Shown here one piece after another: positions 1 to 4,893 of a stretch of DNA of 5,244 nt. Position numbers and translations under genes: made by a program. The notes beneath the pieces were generated by a model. It was given only the letters and a program-made list of their open reading frames with translations, searched no databases and was not told the origin of the DNA. How positions within the stretch are numbered: the stretch's first letter is position 1; every line of letters starts with the position of its first letter. Origin of the DNA: JBHELG01 sp046263195 (GTDB taxonomy: Bacteria; Actinomycetota; Nitriliruptoria; Nitriliruptorales; JAHWKO01); NCBI GenBank assembly GCA_046263195.1, contig JBHELG010000095.1:1-5244 (forward strand). Reading direction: 5' to 3'.

Positions 1-118
1 TGCACACGACGGCCATGGACGTGCACCATGACAGCACCTCCGGGGGTTGTTCTGGGTTGTCTGGCGACTCCCCTTCAACACCTCCGGAGGCTCTAAAGGA
101 AGACCCCCAACCTCATAC

Positions 119-495
119 CATCCCCGGATCAGCCCCATGGAACCCCGGATCTTCGAGGGTCGTTTGCTGATCGTCGGCATGCCCAACACGACCAAGTTTC
201 TGGACCTGGATCGCGACCCGCGGTTCTGCCTGCACACAGCCACCGTCGACCCCTACGTGGGCGACGGCGATGCCAAGCTGTGGGGCGATGCCAAGAATGT
301 GCAGGACAAGGACCTACACGAGCGGTTCGCCAACGACCTCTTCGAGGAAGCCGGCTTCACCTTCGTGGGCAGGAGCTCGATCCCTTCTTCGTCGCCGACA
401 TCACCGGCGCCTCGGCAGTGGAGTTTGAGGACGGCCAGTTGACGATCACGATCTGGAAGTCCGGTGAGACAGAACGGGTGGTGCGAAAGAGCTGA
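119..495 (+). pseudogene. Truncated, frameshifted pyridoxamine 5'-phosphate oxidase-type (PPOX/FMN-binding split barrel) protein
   Basis: Proteins of this fold bind FMN or F420 and act as small cytosolic oxidoreductases. The core reads HPRISPMEPRIFEGRLLIVG, then NTTKFLDLDRDPRFCLHTAT, the usual order of the split barrel (PRISP strand, short loop, RDPR-x-LH strand). The downstream half (from QELDPFFVADITGASAVEFE to ERVVRKS and a TGA at 493) lies in another frame. The two halves join near 362-370; restoring one lost base there (TTC-CGT-GGG-CAG) gives a continuous AGFTFRGQELDPFF. Upstream of about 119 no frame gives the expected N-terminal helix and the 'LATLRxDGxPR' segment, although frame 3 has a short ALKEDPQPH stretch that could be a relic. 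The gene has therefore lost its N-terminus as well as a base. Family assignment is fairly sure; the specific substrate is unknown. Confidence 0.75.
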
Positions 496-523
496 ACCCG
501 TCTGCGGAGTCATGCGTCGTCGA

Positions 524-652
524 TCAGCTCTCGGTCACAACACGAAGACTGCCGTCAGGGAAGTCGCGCCAGAGGCGGACCCTGGGCACCTTGATGGTTC
601 GTCGGCCAAGCCCGTGGGTCGCATAGGAGCGGGTCGAACGCCAGGCGCTCAC
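524..652 (-). CDS. Possible 42-aa ORF coupled to the SRPBCC gene (GTGA overlap)
   Basis: I do not recognise this product. A GTG at 652-650 overlaps the TGA of the upstream SRPBCC gene (GTGA), an arrangement typical of translational coupling. The ORF reads VSAWRSTRSYATHGLGRRTI, then KVPRVRLWRDFPDGSLRVVT, and stops at 524-526. It is basic (many Arg), has no membrane segment, and about four fifths of its third codon positions are G or C by hand count, less biased than clear genes here but above what noncoding DNA would suggest. It ends shortly before the convergent PPOX remnant. It could be a real small protein, the C-terminal remnant of a larger lost gene, or a chance ORF. Confidence 0.3.
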   Translation of the reverse strand: MSAWRSTRSYATHGLGRRTIKVPRVRLWRDFPDGSLRVVTES

Positions 653-1179
653 AGAGGCGGGGGTGTCGCCTTCTCAGGTGGGATGGCGAACCGCTCCTCG
701 TAGGCGCTGTTGAGCTCTCGCCAGCCGGCCAGGATCGCAGCTTCTCCCGACGCTGCGGGTGGCATGGCGCCGGTGAGGGACGCGGAGAGTGCGTCGAGGC
801 AGAGGTGCCATCCGGCGGCGTCGCGGGCGGCTTTGTAGTGGTTGTCGAAGGTGTGCTCGAGGATGAGCAGGCAACCGTTGTCGTGCGCCCGCAGCTCCCA
901 TCGCAGGTGGTCGTCGCCCCAGGTGTAGGCGAGTAGGCGAGGTGGTTCGTAGGCGGTCACCTCGCCGTCGCCGAGGGCTGTGCCCTCGGGCGACAAGTAA
1001 TGAACGGCGCCGCCGACCACCGGTTCCATCTCGAACGGAGATGGGTGCCAGCTGCGCAGCTCGTCGTGCTCGGTCAGCGCCTTCCAGACTCGCCCGGGTG
1101 GCGAGTGAAGCACGCGCTCGAAGCGCAGCAGCGAGCGGCCTTCGTGGTCCTCCAGGATCGCGTCGGGTGCGCTGGGCAT
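649..1179 (-). CDS. SRPBCC (AHSA1-type) domain protein
   Basis: A 176-aa soluble protein of the START/Bet v1-like (SRPBCC) superfamily, AHSA1 branch, whose members form a helix-grip fold with a hydrophobic ligand cavity. The typical features appear in order: first strand and helix LLRFERVLHSPPGRVWKALT (residues about 17-36), the loop SWHPSPFEMEPVVGG (43-57), a GDGEVTAYEPPRLLAYTW segment (70-87), LRWEL (92-96), LLILEHTF (104-111) and a C-terminal helix with GWHLCLDAL (123-131). The ATG at 1179 is 3 nt after the regulator's stop; an AAAGGA-type ribosome site lies inside the last codons of that upstream gene, so the two are one transcript. ArsR-SRPBCC pairs are a common actinobacterial arrangement. 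The ligand or reaction is not known; the family is confident. Confidence 0.9.
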   Translation of the reverse strand: MPSAPDAILEDHEGRSLLRFERVLHSPPGRVWKALTEHDELRSWHPSPFEMEPVVGGAVHYLSPEGTALGDGEVTAYEPPRLLAYTWGDDHLRWELRAHDNGCLLILEHTFDNHYKAARDAAGWHLCLDALSASLTGAMPPAASGEAAILAGWRELNSAYEERFAIPPEKATPPPL

Positions 1180-1182
1180 GGC

Positions 1183-1485
1183 TCACGTCCTTTCGTCGAG
1201 GTGCCGTTCGAGGGCGTCGAGGCTGCTGCGCCACAGCTCCCGGTATGGGGTGAGCCACCGGTCGAGCTCGACGAGGCGCTCGGGGCGCAGCTCGTAGAGC
1301 CGCCGCTGACGGTCAGGCCTGCTTGCGACCAGGCCGGCCTCGCGCAGGATGCGCAAGTGACGCGAGGTGTTCGGCTGGCTCAGGCCTGTTATCGCGGCCA
1401 GTTCGCCCACAGCCTTGGGGCCGTCGACGAGCGCATCAAGGAGCTCCCGGCGTGCCGGTTCTGCGACAACCTCGAACGCATTCAC
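1183..1485 (-). CDS. ArsR-family winged-helix transcriptional regulator
   Basis: A 100-aa DNA-binding protein, the usual length for a minimal ArsR/SmtB regulator, acting as a homodimer in the cytosol. It begins FEVVAEPARRELLDALVDGP (residues 4-23), has the helix-turn-helix AAITGLSQPNTSRHLRILRE (30-49), and a wing with RPDRQRRLYEL (56-66). It contains no cysteine, so it is not a thiolate metal sensor like classical ArsR or CadC; it belongs with the SRPBCC-linked regulators whose signal is mostly unknown. The start is the GTG at 1485; an in-frame stop lies four codons upstream (1495-1497), so no longer protein is possible. It is first in the operon with the SRPBCC gene. A palindrome overlapping its promoter suggests that it represses itself and the SRPBCC gene. 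Confidence 0.92.
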   Translation of the reverse strand: MNAFEVVAEPARRELLDALVDGPKAVGELAAITGLSQPNTSRHLRILREAGLVASRPDRQRRLYELRPERLVELDRWLTPYRELWRSSLDALERHLDERT

Positions 1486-1519
1486 GCTGCTTATCTAATC
1501 ATACGATTATATAAGCAGC
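1486..1519. promoter_or_regulatory. 34-bp palindromic operator in front of the ArsR gene
   Basis: The outer arms GCTGCTTAT (1486-1494) and ATAAGCAGC (1511-1519) are perfect inverted repeats. The inner arms TAATC (1496-1500) and GATTA (1505-1509) are also perfect, around a 4-nt centre. The single unpaired position on each side is 1495 and 1510. The site abuts the GTG start of the ArsR gene and covers its -10 box, so a bound dimer would block transcription. An A/T-rich inner core of this kind is typical of ArsR-family operators; binding itself is inferred. Confidence 0.75.
1506..1511 (-). promoter_or_regulatory. -10 box (TATAAT) of the ArsR-SRPBCC operon
   Basis: The minus strand has a perfect TATAAT whose downstream edge is 20 nt before the GTG start, so transcription would begin about 12-15 nt before the start codon. 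No good -35 hexamer is visible at 16-18 nt spacing. The leader is short and its ribosome site (GATAAG) weak. The box is inside the palindrome. Confidence 0.6.
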
Positions 1520-1636
1520 AATACATGTATGTTCGAGACGTCCTCGAGCAGGAAAGGGCGACGGCACCGGCGTCAGGGTGAGTAGACGCGTAGCGTCAGA
1601 ACCTGCGTGAGGTAAGCGTCCCGTTGGTTCCCGCCC

Positions 1637-1908
1637 TCAGGAGCAGGTTGCAGCTGGGTTGGTGTCGGCGAAGATCCCGGTTGTGTGCTCCGACCACAGC
1701 CACGCATGCAGGTCGTAATGCACTGGTTCGGCCTGCTGTGGGTCGTGGCCGGGCATCGGGCGTCGAACTGCTGGCCGTACGGCCGCGGTCGGTCCTCGGC
1801 GGTGGCCAGGTTCTGGTCGTCGTCGATCTTGGCATGCTCGATGCCGACCAGCCGAAGCTCGCCGAACTCGTCGTTGATGTCCGGACTCGCTTCAGCTGTC
1901 GCCTTCAC
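1637..1908 (-). pseudogene. Frameshifted remnant of an uncharacterised actinobacterial family (C-terminal DLHAW...FAD.NP motif)
   Basis: One minus-strand frame reads DEFGELRLVGIEHAKI and then PYGQQFDARCPATTH. The next frame carries on with HYDLHAWLWSEHTTGIFADT, then NPAATCS and a TGA at 1637-1639. The switch is at about 1736-1737 and is repaired by one extra base. From memory, the ending (x-YDLHxWxWxxN-x-GxFAxxNPxxxC) is the hallmark of a small actinobacterial family usually annotated only as hypothetical and often secreted. The expected N-terminal half is not visible upstream in any frame; GTG at 1908 is only the nearest in-frame candidate start. I judge this a 5'-truncated, frameshifted relic. 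Its function is unknown. Confidence 0.6.
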
Positions 1909-2033
1909 GCCGCGAACCAAACTCTGACCACCGAGCGCTGGCCCACGCGCTACCCGCCAGCGGTTCATAAGCCTCCGGTCCCCGATGAGATCGTCCCGTG
2001 TCGTGCGTCTAACGAAGCATCGAGTGAATAGAG

Positions 2034-2039
2034 AAGGAG
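2034..2039 (+). promoter_or_regulatory. Shine-Dalgarno AAGGAG of the RibD-like reductase gene
   Basis: AAGGAG lies 8 nt before the ATG at 2048 and selects that start over an in-frame ATG 21 codons upstream (1985) that has no ribosome site and encodes a non-conserved leader. Confidence 0.8.
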
Positions 2040-2047
2040 AAGCACGC

Positions 2048-2713
2048 ATGAGCCGCAAGCTGGTGGTCAACTCGTTCCTCACGCTCGACGGGGTCATGCA
2101 GGCGCCGGGTGGTCCCGAGGAGGATCCGACGGGTGGGTTCACCCACGGGGGCTGGTCCGCCAACTACTGGGACGACACCCTGGGCCAGTGGATAGGACCG
2201 TACATGGCTCGTCCTGCGGATCTCCTCCTGGGCCGCAGGACCTACGAGATCTTCGCCGCCCACTGGCCGCACATCAGCGACGACCCCATGGCCGACCGCC
2301 TCAACCAGGCCCGCAAGTACGTCGCTTCCACAACTCTGGACGAAGTCGAGTGGAACAACTCGACGCTGCTGCGGGGCTACGTGGCCGAGGCCGTCGCCGC
2401 TCTCAAGGAGGAGGACGGGCCGGAGATCCAGGTCCACGGCAGCGGGAACCTCAACCAGACCCTGCTGCGTCACGACCTGGTCGACGAGTTCCGGCTGATG
2501 ATCTTCCCGCTGGTGCTCGGCAGCGGGAAGCGCCTGTTCGCCGACGGCACCATTGCCGCCGGCCTGAAGGTCGTCGACTCGATGATGACGGGCAACGGCG
2601 TCCTGGCGGCCGTCTACGAACGGGCCGGCGCCATCGACTACGGCTCGTTCGCGCTGGACGAGCCCACCGAGGCCGAAGTGGCCCGCCGTGAGAAGCTGGC
2701 CCGCGAAGGCTGA
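2048..2713 (+). CDS. Dihydrofolate reductase family protein (RibD C-terminal domain)
   Basis: A 221-aa cytosolic protein of the DHFR-like/RibD-C superfamily, NADPH-dependent reductases related to the reductase half of RibD. The landmarks are in order: KLVVNSFLTLDGVMQAPGGP (residues 4-23, first strand and substrate loop), DLLLGRRTYEIFAAHWP (58-74, the 'LxGRxTYE' motif), NNSTLLRG (103-110), then IQVHGSGNLNQTLLRHDLVD (127-146) and FRLMIFPLVLGSGKRLFADG (148-167), the cofactor-site glycines and the 'P(V/L)xLGxGxRLF' motif that define the family. It has the full family length with a polar C-terminal tail after about residue 200. It stands alone between a pseudogene and a convergent regulator, with a hairpin after its stop. 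Stand-alone members are frequent in actinobacteria; their true substrate is mostly unknown, so I give no gene symbol. Confidence 0.93.
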   Translation: MSRKLVVNSFLTLDGVMQAPGGPEEDPTGGFTHGGWSANYWDDTLGQWIGPYMARPADLLLGRRTYEIFAAHWPHISDDPMADRLNQARKYVASTTLDEVEWNNSTLLRGYVAEAVAALKEEDGPEIQVHGSGNLNQTLLRHDLVDEFRLMIFPLVLGSGKRLFADGTIAAGLKVVDSMMTGNGVLAAVYERAGAIDYGSFALDEPTEAEVARREKLAREG

Positions 2714-2717
2714 CCCC

Positions 2718-2735
2718 TGCGGCACCCCTGCCGCA
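2718..2735 (+). terminator. Hairpin after the RibD-like reductase gene
   Basis: TGCGGCA and TGCCGCA form a perfect 7-bp stem with a CCCC loop, starting 4 nt after the stop codon. There is no T-tract, as is common for GC-rich actinobacterial terminators. It sits between two convergent genes. Confidence 0.5.
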
Positions 2736-2806
2736 CGCGCGGAAGCCGAGGCGCCGCCCATGTCGGGCTGACCTGAGACGCAAACGCCTGGACGGCTCCG
2801 TGGGGC

Positions 2807-3439
2807 TCAGTGTCGTGGGATGCCCAGAGTGGCTAGCAGGTCTTCGTGAAGCTGGAACCACACGGTGTGGTAGGACTCGGTGCTGCCCGTCACGTAGTCC
2901 AATCCACCGGACTTGACGCGAGCGAGCGCGTAGCTGAGCCGGACGCGATACCGCTGGAATCTGAGCATCGCTGCGGACAGGGCCGCGCAGACGACCTCGG
3001 CGCGCTGGTCGAAGTCTGTGAGTCGGTCCAGAACGCGAGCGTCGTGGGCAGGGTCGGTGTCGTCATTCGGTGTTAGGATTCCGGCAACGGATCGCGTCTG
3101 CCATGCCGTACAGAGGTCGAGCAATTCCGGGTTGAGTACGACGAAGGCGTCGTACGCTTCTGCCACAGCGGTTCGGGTGCCGGACGTTTCCAGTTCGTCG
3201 GCGATCCGCTCAGCATCCACGGTGCGGCCAGCCTCGGTGAGACCCCACCCGCCGAAGTCACCCCCGAGATGCGTGACGAGACCGGCCACGGCGAGATCGA
3301 TCAGTTCCGATTCAACGTCGGACTCAGGGAGCCCCGTCGCTGCGGCCACCCGAGCGAGGCCGGCGAACCCGATGCAGCGCAGGGCGTGGAGCACCAGAAG
3401 GTCGGTGCTGGTGCAGTAAGGCAGTTCCGACACGGCCAC
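2807..3439 (-). CDS. Winged-helix (MarR-like) putative transcriptional regulator, uncharacterised
   Basis: A 210-aa soluble protein. The N-terminal 75 residues look like a winged helix: LLVLHALRCIGFAGLARVAA (14-33), the helix-turn-helix ATGLPESDVESELIDLAVAG (34-53), then a wing LVTHLGGDFGGWGLTEAGR (54-72) ending in the 'W-x-LTxAGR' found in many MarR/PadR-like wings. The rest is mostly helical: AEAYDAFVVLNPELLDLCTAWQ (about 93-114) and a conserved-looking C-terminal stretch LSYALARVKSGGLDYVTG (168-185), then SYHTVWFQLHEDLLATLGI (189-207). I recall similar C-termini in conserved hypothetical proteins of mycobacteria, but no known ligand or target. Starts at 3439 and 3433 (both GTG) are possible; neither has a clear ribosome site. 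It is divergent from the VOC gene with 31 bp between starts, so shared regulation is possible but unproven. Confidence 0.75.
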   Translation of the reverse strand: MAVSELPYCTSTDLLVLHALRCIGFAGLARVAAATGLPESDVESELIDLAVAGLVTHLGGDFGGWGLTEAGRTVDAERIADELETSGTRTAVAEAYDAFVVLNPELLDLCTAWQTRSVAGILTPNDDTDPAHDARVLDRLTDFDQRAEVVCAALSAAMLRFQRYRVRLSYALARVKSGGLDYVTGSTESYHTVWFQLHEDLLATLGIPRH

Positions 3440-3457
3440 AGGCTACAGCGATGCGGT

Positions 3458-3464
3458 GGAGGAG
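3458..3464 (+). promoter_or_regulatory. Shine-Dalgarno GGAGGAG of the VOC gene
   Basis: A strong GGAGGAG ends 6 nt before the GTG at 3471. It overlaps an alternative in-frame GTG at 3456, and so favours 3471 as the start. Confidence 0.8.
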
Positions 3465-3470
3465 CGCGTC

Positions 3471-3893
3471 GTGGACTTCAAGCTCGAGCTCGTGCTGGTT
3501 CCCGTGTCGGACGTCGATCGCGCCAAGGCCTTCTACACAGAGAAGGCCGGCTTTCATCTGGACGTCGACCACCGCTCCGGAGATGAGTTCCGCGTCGTGC
3601 AGCTGACGCCGTCGGGCTCGGCGTGCTCGATTGCTTTCGGGACGGGGATTACGGATGCGGTGCCCGGCTCTGTCAAGGGTCTGCACCTGGTCGTCTCCGA
3701 CATCGAGTCTGCGCGTGCGGAGCTAGTCGATCGCGGTGTGGACGTGAGCGAGATTCGGCATCTCGAGGCGGGCGCGTGGGTGCCGGGGCCGGATCCTCAG
3801 CGGCGCGACTACGGCTCGTTCGCCGATTTCAGCGATCCCGACGGCAACAGCTGGGTGGTGCAGGAGGTGAGTCGGAGCGAACTCGAGGCATGA
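3471..3893 (+). CDS. VOC (glyoxalase/bleomycin-resistance-like) family protein
   Basis: A 140-aa protein with two beta-alpha-beta-beta-beta modules of the vicinal oxygen chelate fold. Module 1: FKLELVLVPVSDVDRAKAFY (residues 3-22), the typical strand and helix, then FRVVQLTPSGSACSIAFGTG (40-59). Module 2: KGLHLVVSDIESARAELVDR (69-88), then YGSFADFSDPDGNSWVVQEV (114-133) with the classic 'DPDGNxWxxQE' ending. His72 and Glu132 sit at usual metal-ligand positions, while the first-strand ligand is Glu6 rather than His. Many actinobacterial members are single-domain dimers of unknown substrate; metal-dependent isomerase, dioxygenase or antibiotic-binding roles are all known in the superfamily. GTG 3471 is preferred because of its ribosome site, and MDFKLEL matches the way relatives usually begin. 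A terminator hairpin follows, so it is probably monocistronic. Confidence 0.92.
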   Translation: MDFKLELVLVPVSDVDRAKAFYTEKAGFHLDVDHRSGDEFRVVQLTPSGSACSIAFGTGITDAVPGSVKGLHLVVSDIESARAELVDRGVDVSEIRHLEAGAWVPGPDPQRRDYGSFADFSDPDGNSWVVQEVSRSELEA

Positions 3894-3908
3894 CCAGGAT
3901 GGCTGTGT

Positions 3909-3937
3909 CCTCTCGGGCCGAGTCGGCCTTTGAGAGG
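3909..3937 (+). terminator. Hairpin terminator after the VOC gene
   Basis: Outer arms CCTCTC (3909-3914) and GAGAGG (3932-3937) pair perfectly, inner arms GGCCG (3916-3920) and CGGCC (3924-3928) pair perfectly around an AGT loop, and a small internal loop separates them. It begins 16 nt after the VOC stop. Confidence 0.65.
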
Positions 3938-4044
3938 AGTCGGGACTACAGGGAGTTCCAGGCTCGCCGCTACCGCTGGACTCCCGTCCTTCCAACGATG
4001 CGGTGGACGCGGTGTAGGAGACGTTCCTGCGACACCCCGAGCTG

Positions 4045-4369
4045 CTCCCGTAGCTGTCCAGCTGGAACTGGTGCTCGGCGCTGTTTCCGATGCGGACCGG
4101 GCGCGAGCCACAGTAGCCCTTCGAGGTCGTCCAGTTCATGCTCGAGGAACTCGGTCTCTTCCCCGATCCCGTGCAGGACGCGCAGGGGCAGGCCGTGCGC
4201 GGCGGGACCTCGCACATCCAGGGGGCGTAGCGGCGGGCTTCGCAGGTTCACTGCAGCTCGGAGAGCGCGTTGAGGGTGAAGCTGGCGTCGCGCAGCCTGG
4301 TGTAGCGGTAGTCCTAGTTTGCGAACGCCGACGATGTACTCCGGCCGCCAAGTCATGGCTGCTGCGACC
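4045..4369 (-). pseudogene. Fragment of a GH15 glycoside hydrolase (glucoamylase/trehalase-like), multiply frameshifted
   Basis: GH15 enzymes hydrolyse alpha-glucosidic bonds (glucoamylase, isomaltodextrin, trehalase). Reading the minus strand across frames gives AAAMTWRPEYIVGVRKL, then DYRYTRLRDASFTLNALSEL, an in-frame TGA (4248-4250), TCEARRYAPW, VLHGIGEETEFLEHELDDLE, and YCGSRPVRIGNSAEHQFQLD, SYGE. This follows the order of the GH15 core: 'GGVRNWDYRYxWLRDAxFTLxAL', 'GYTxEA', 'LxxMYGIxG', 'ELxxLxGYxxSxPVRxGNxA', 'QLQLDxYGE'. Lesions: an extra base at 4314, the TGA in the slot of GYTEEA, a shift near 4218, an extra base at 4116 and a probable shift near 4047. Only about 105 residues of a protein usually over 550 remain. 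The N-terminal part is replaced by the transposase remnant, and I cannot follow the C-terminal part below 4045. Family identity is quite sure; the enzyme specificity cannot be told. Confidence 0.8.
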
Positions 4370-4681
4370 CGCTCGGTGAGCACCGCTCGGGGCCGGATCT
4401 GCGAGCTCGTCTCCCGCCACGAACCCGACGGGCAGGCCGCCTGCTCACAGCGCCAGATCCGCTTCTTCCAGTTCAGCACGACCGGCCGTTCCCCGATCGG
4501 CACGTCACGGACGAGCGTGCGCGCACGGCCCTTCGACACCGCCTGCACCCCACAGTCGCGGCAGAACGCACGCGGAGGTCTCGACCAAGAACCAGCTCGT
4601 GCTCGTCAGCGATGGCGTGGAGAAGGACGAACCCCTCGAGTCCGAGAAGAGAAGCGTGGGCGTGTCGCTAGCGTGGTCCAT
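4370..4681 (-). pseudogene. N-terminal remnant of an ISL3-family transposase
   Basis: The start ATG (4681) has a GGAGG ribosome site 8 nt upstream. The reading MDHASDTPTLL then changes frame near 4648 to LGLEGFVLLHAIADEHELVL, near 4586 to VETSACV, and near 4564 to CRDCGVQAVSKGRARTLVRD, followed by VPIGERPVVLNWKKRIWRCE and QAACPSGSWRETSSQIRPRAVLTER. This is the ISL3 zinc-ribbon domain: the LLGLEGF opening, CxxC (CRDC), the 'VRDxPIGxRPVxLxWxKRxWRC' core, and a second cysteine pair (RCEQAAC). ISL3 transposases have about 400 residues; the helix-turn-helix and DDE domains are missing. The sequence runs in frame into the GH15 remnant at about 4366-4372. With three frameshifts and a truncation it cannot encode an active transposase. 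I could not identify terminal inverted repeats or a target duplication. Confidence 0.85.
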
Positions 4682-4683
4682 GT

Positions 4684-4737
4684 CTGTGGCCTCCGGATTG
4701 ATGGCGTTGAGCAACCACCAATCTCGCGAGGCCACAG
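4684..4737 (-). promoter_or_regulatory. Hairpin burying the ribosome site of the transposase remnant
   Basis: CTGTGGCCTC (4684-4693) and GAGGCCACAG (4728-4737) are a perfect 10-bp inverted repeat, with a second 5-bp pair GATTG (4696-4700) and CAATC (4719-4723) and a small GTTG/CAAC pair (4706-4709, 4712-4715) in the loop. In the minus-strand RNA the GGAGG ribosome site (4690-4694) falls almost wholly in the 3' arm, and the start codon lies 2 nt beyond it. Such structures hide the start from transcripts entering from outside the element. Confidence 0.6.
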
Positions 4738-4844
4738 GCGTTCTCGAAGCACCTATCGCGAGCTACCCGGTCTCCTGACGTGTCTGATGTGCGCGGCAGC
4801 GTCTGAGTTTGTTCTAGTCGTACCGCACGGACCCCAGCGAAGGG

Positions 4845-4886
4845 CCGAGAAGCGGGGGCGCCCAAGGCGTCCCCGCTTCGTCTCGG
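4845..4886 (-). terminator. Terminator hairpin of the LVIVD-repeat gene
   Basis: AAGCGGGGGCGCC (4850-4862) pairs with GGCGTCCCCGCTT (4866-4878), 13 bp with one G-T pair and a 3-nt loop. CCGAG (4845-4849) and CTCGG (4882-4886) extend the stem beyond a small bulge. On the minus strand it starts 7 nt after the TAA at 4894-4896. There is no clear T-tract. Confidence 0.75.
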
Positions 4887-4893
4887 ACCTGAA

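Noticed and set aside
35..90. Imperfect direct repeat CACCTCCGGGGG (35-46) and CACCTCCGGAGG (79-90), considered as an attachment or IS end.
   Set aside because: Two short GC-rich copies without a third copy, a palindromic partner or an adjacent integrase; chance is likely.
674..1258. 194-codon minus-strand ORF overlapping the ArsR and SRPBCC genes.
   Set aside because: Arg/Pro-rich out-of-frame shadow of two well-supported genes.
1573..2163. 196-codon minus-strand ORF across the intergenic region.
   Set aside because: Only its middle (DEFGELRLVG to PATTH) resembles a protein family. The rest overlaps the start of the reductase gene or runs out of frame past the DLHAW ending.
2009..2761. Long minus-strand ORF opposite the RibD-like reductase gene.
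   Set aside because: Antisense shadow of a clear gene; no recognisable motifs and no start signals.
4050..4110. VOC-like peptide VQLELVLGAVSDADRARA on the plus strand, resembling the start of the real VOC gene.
   Set aside because: It is exactly antisense to the conserved GH15 segment SRPVRIGNSAEHQFQLDSYG, and no other VOC motif follows in any frame.
3890..4273. Plus-strand ORF starting with ATGA overlap on the VOC stop, looking translationally coupled.
   Set aside because: A strong terminator hairpin lies just inside it, its product becomes Arg/Ser/Cys-rich shadow sequence, and most of it is antisense to the GH15 remnant.
3976..4317. Plus-strand frame with strong third-position G/C bias (about 92% over 4054-4317 by hand count) interrupted by seven stops, all TAG, suggesting stop-codon recoding.
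   Set aside because: The bias comes from the GH15 remnant on the opposite strand. Its minus-strand codons share the wobble positions, and several TAGs are simply the antisense of Tyr codons such as those in DYRY.
4723..4730. CTCGCGAG palindrome upstream of the transposase relic, considered as an IS end or operator.
   Set aside because: Only 8 bp and better explained as part of the longer hairpin; no matching copy marks another IS end.
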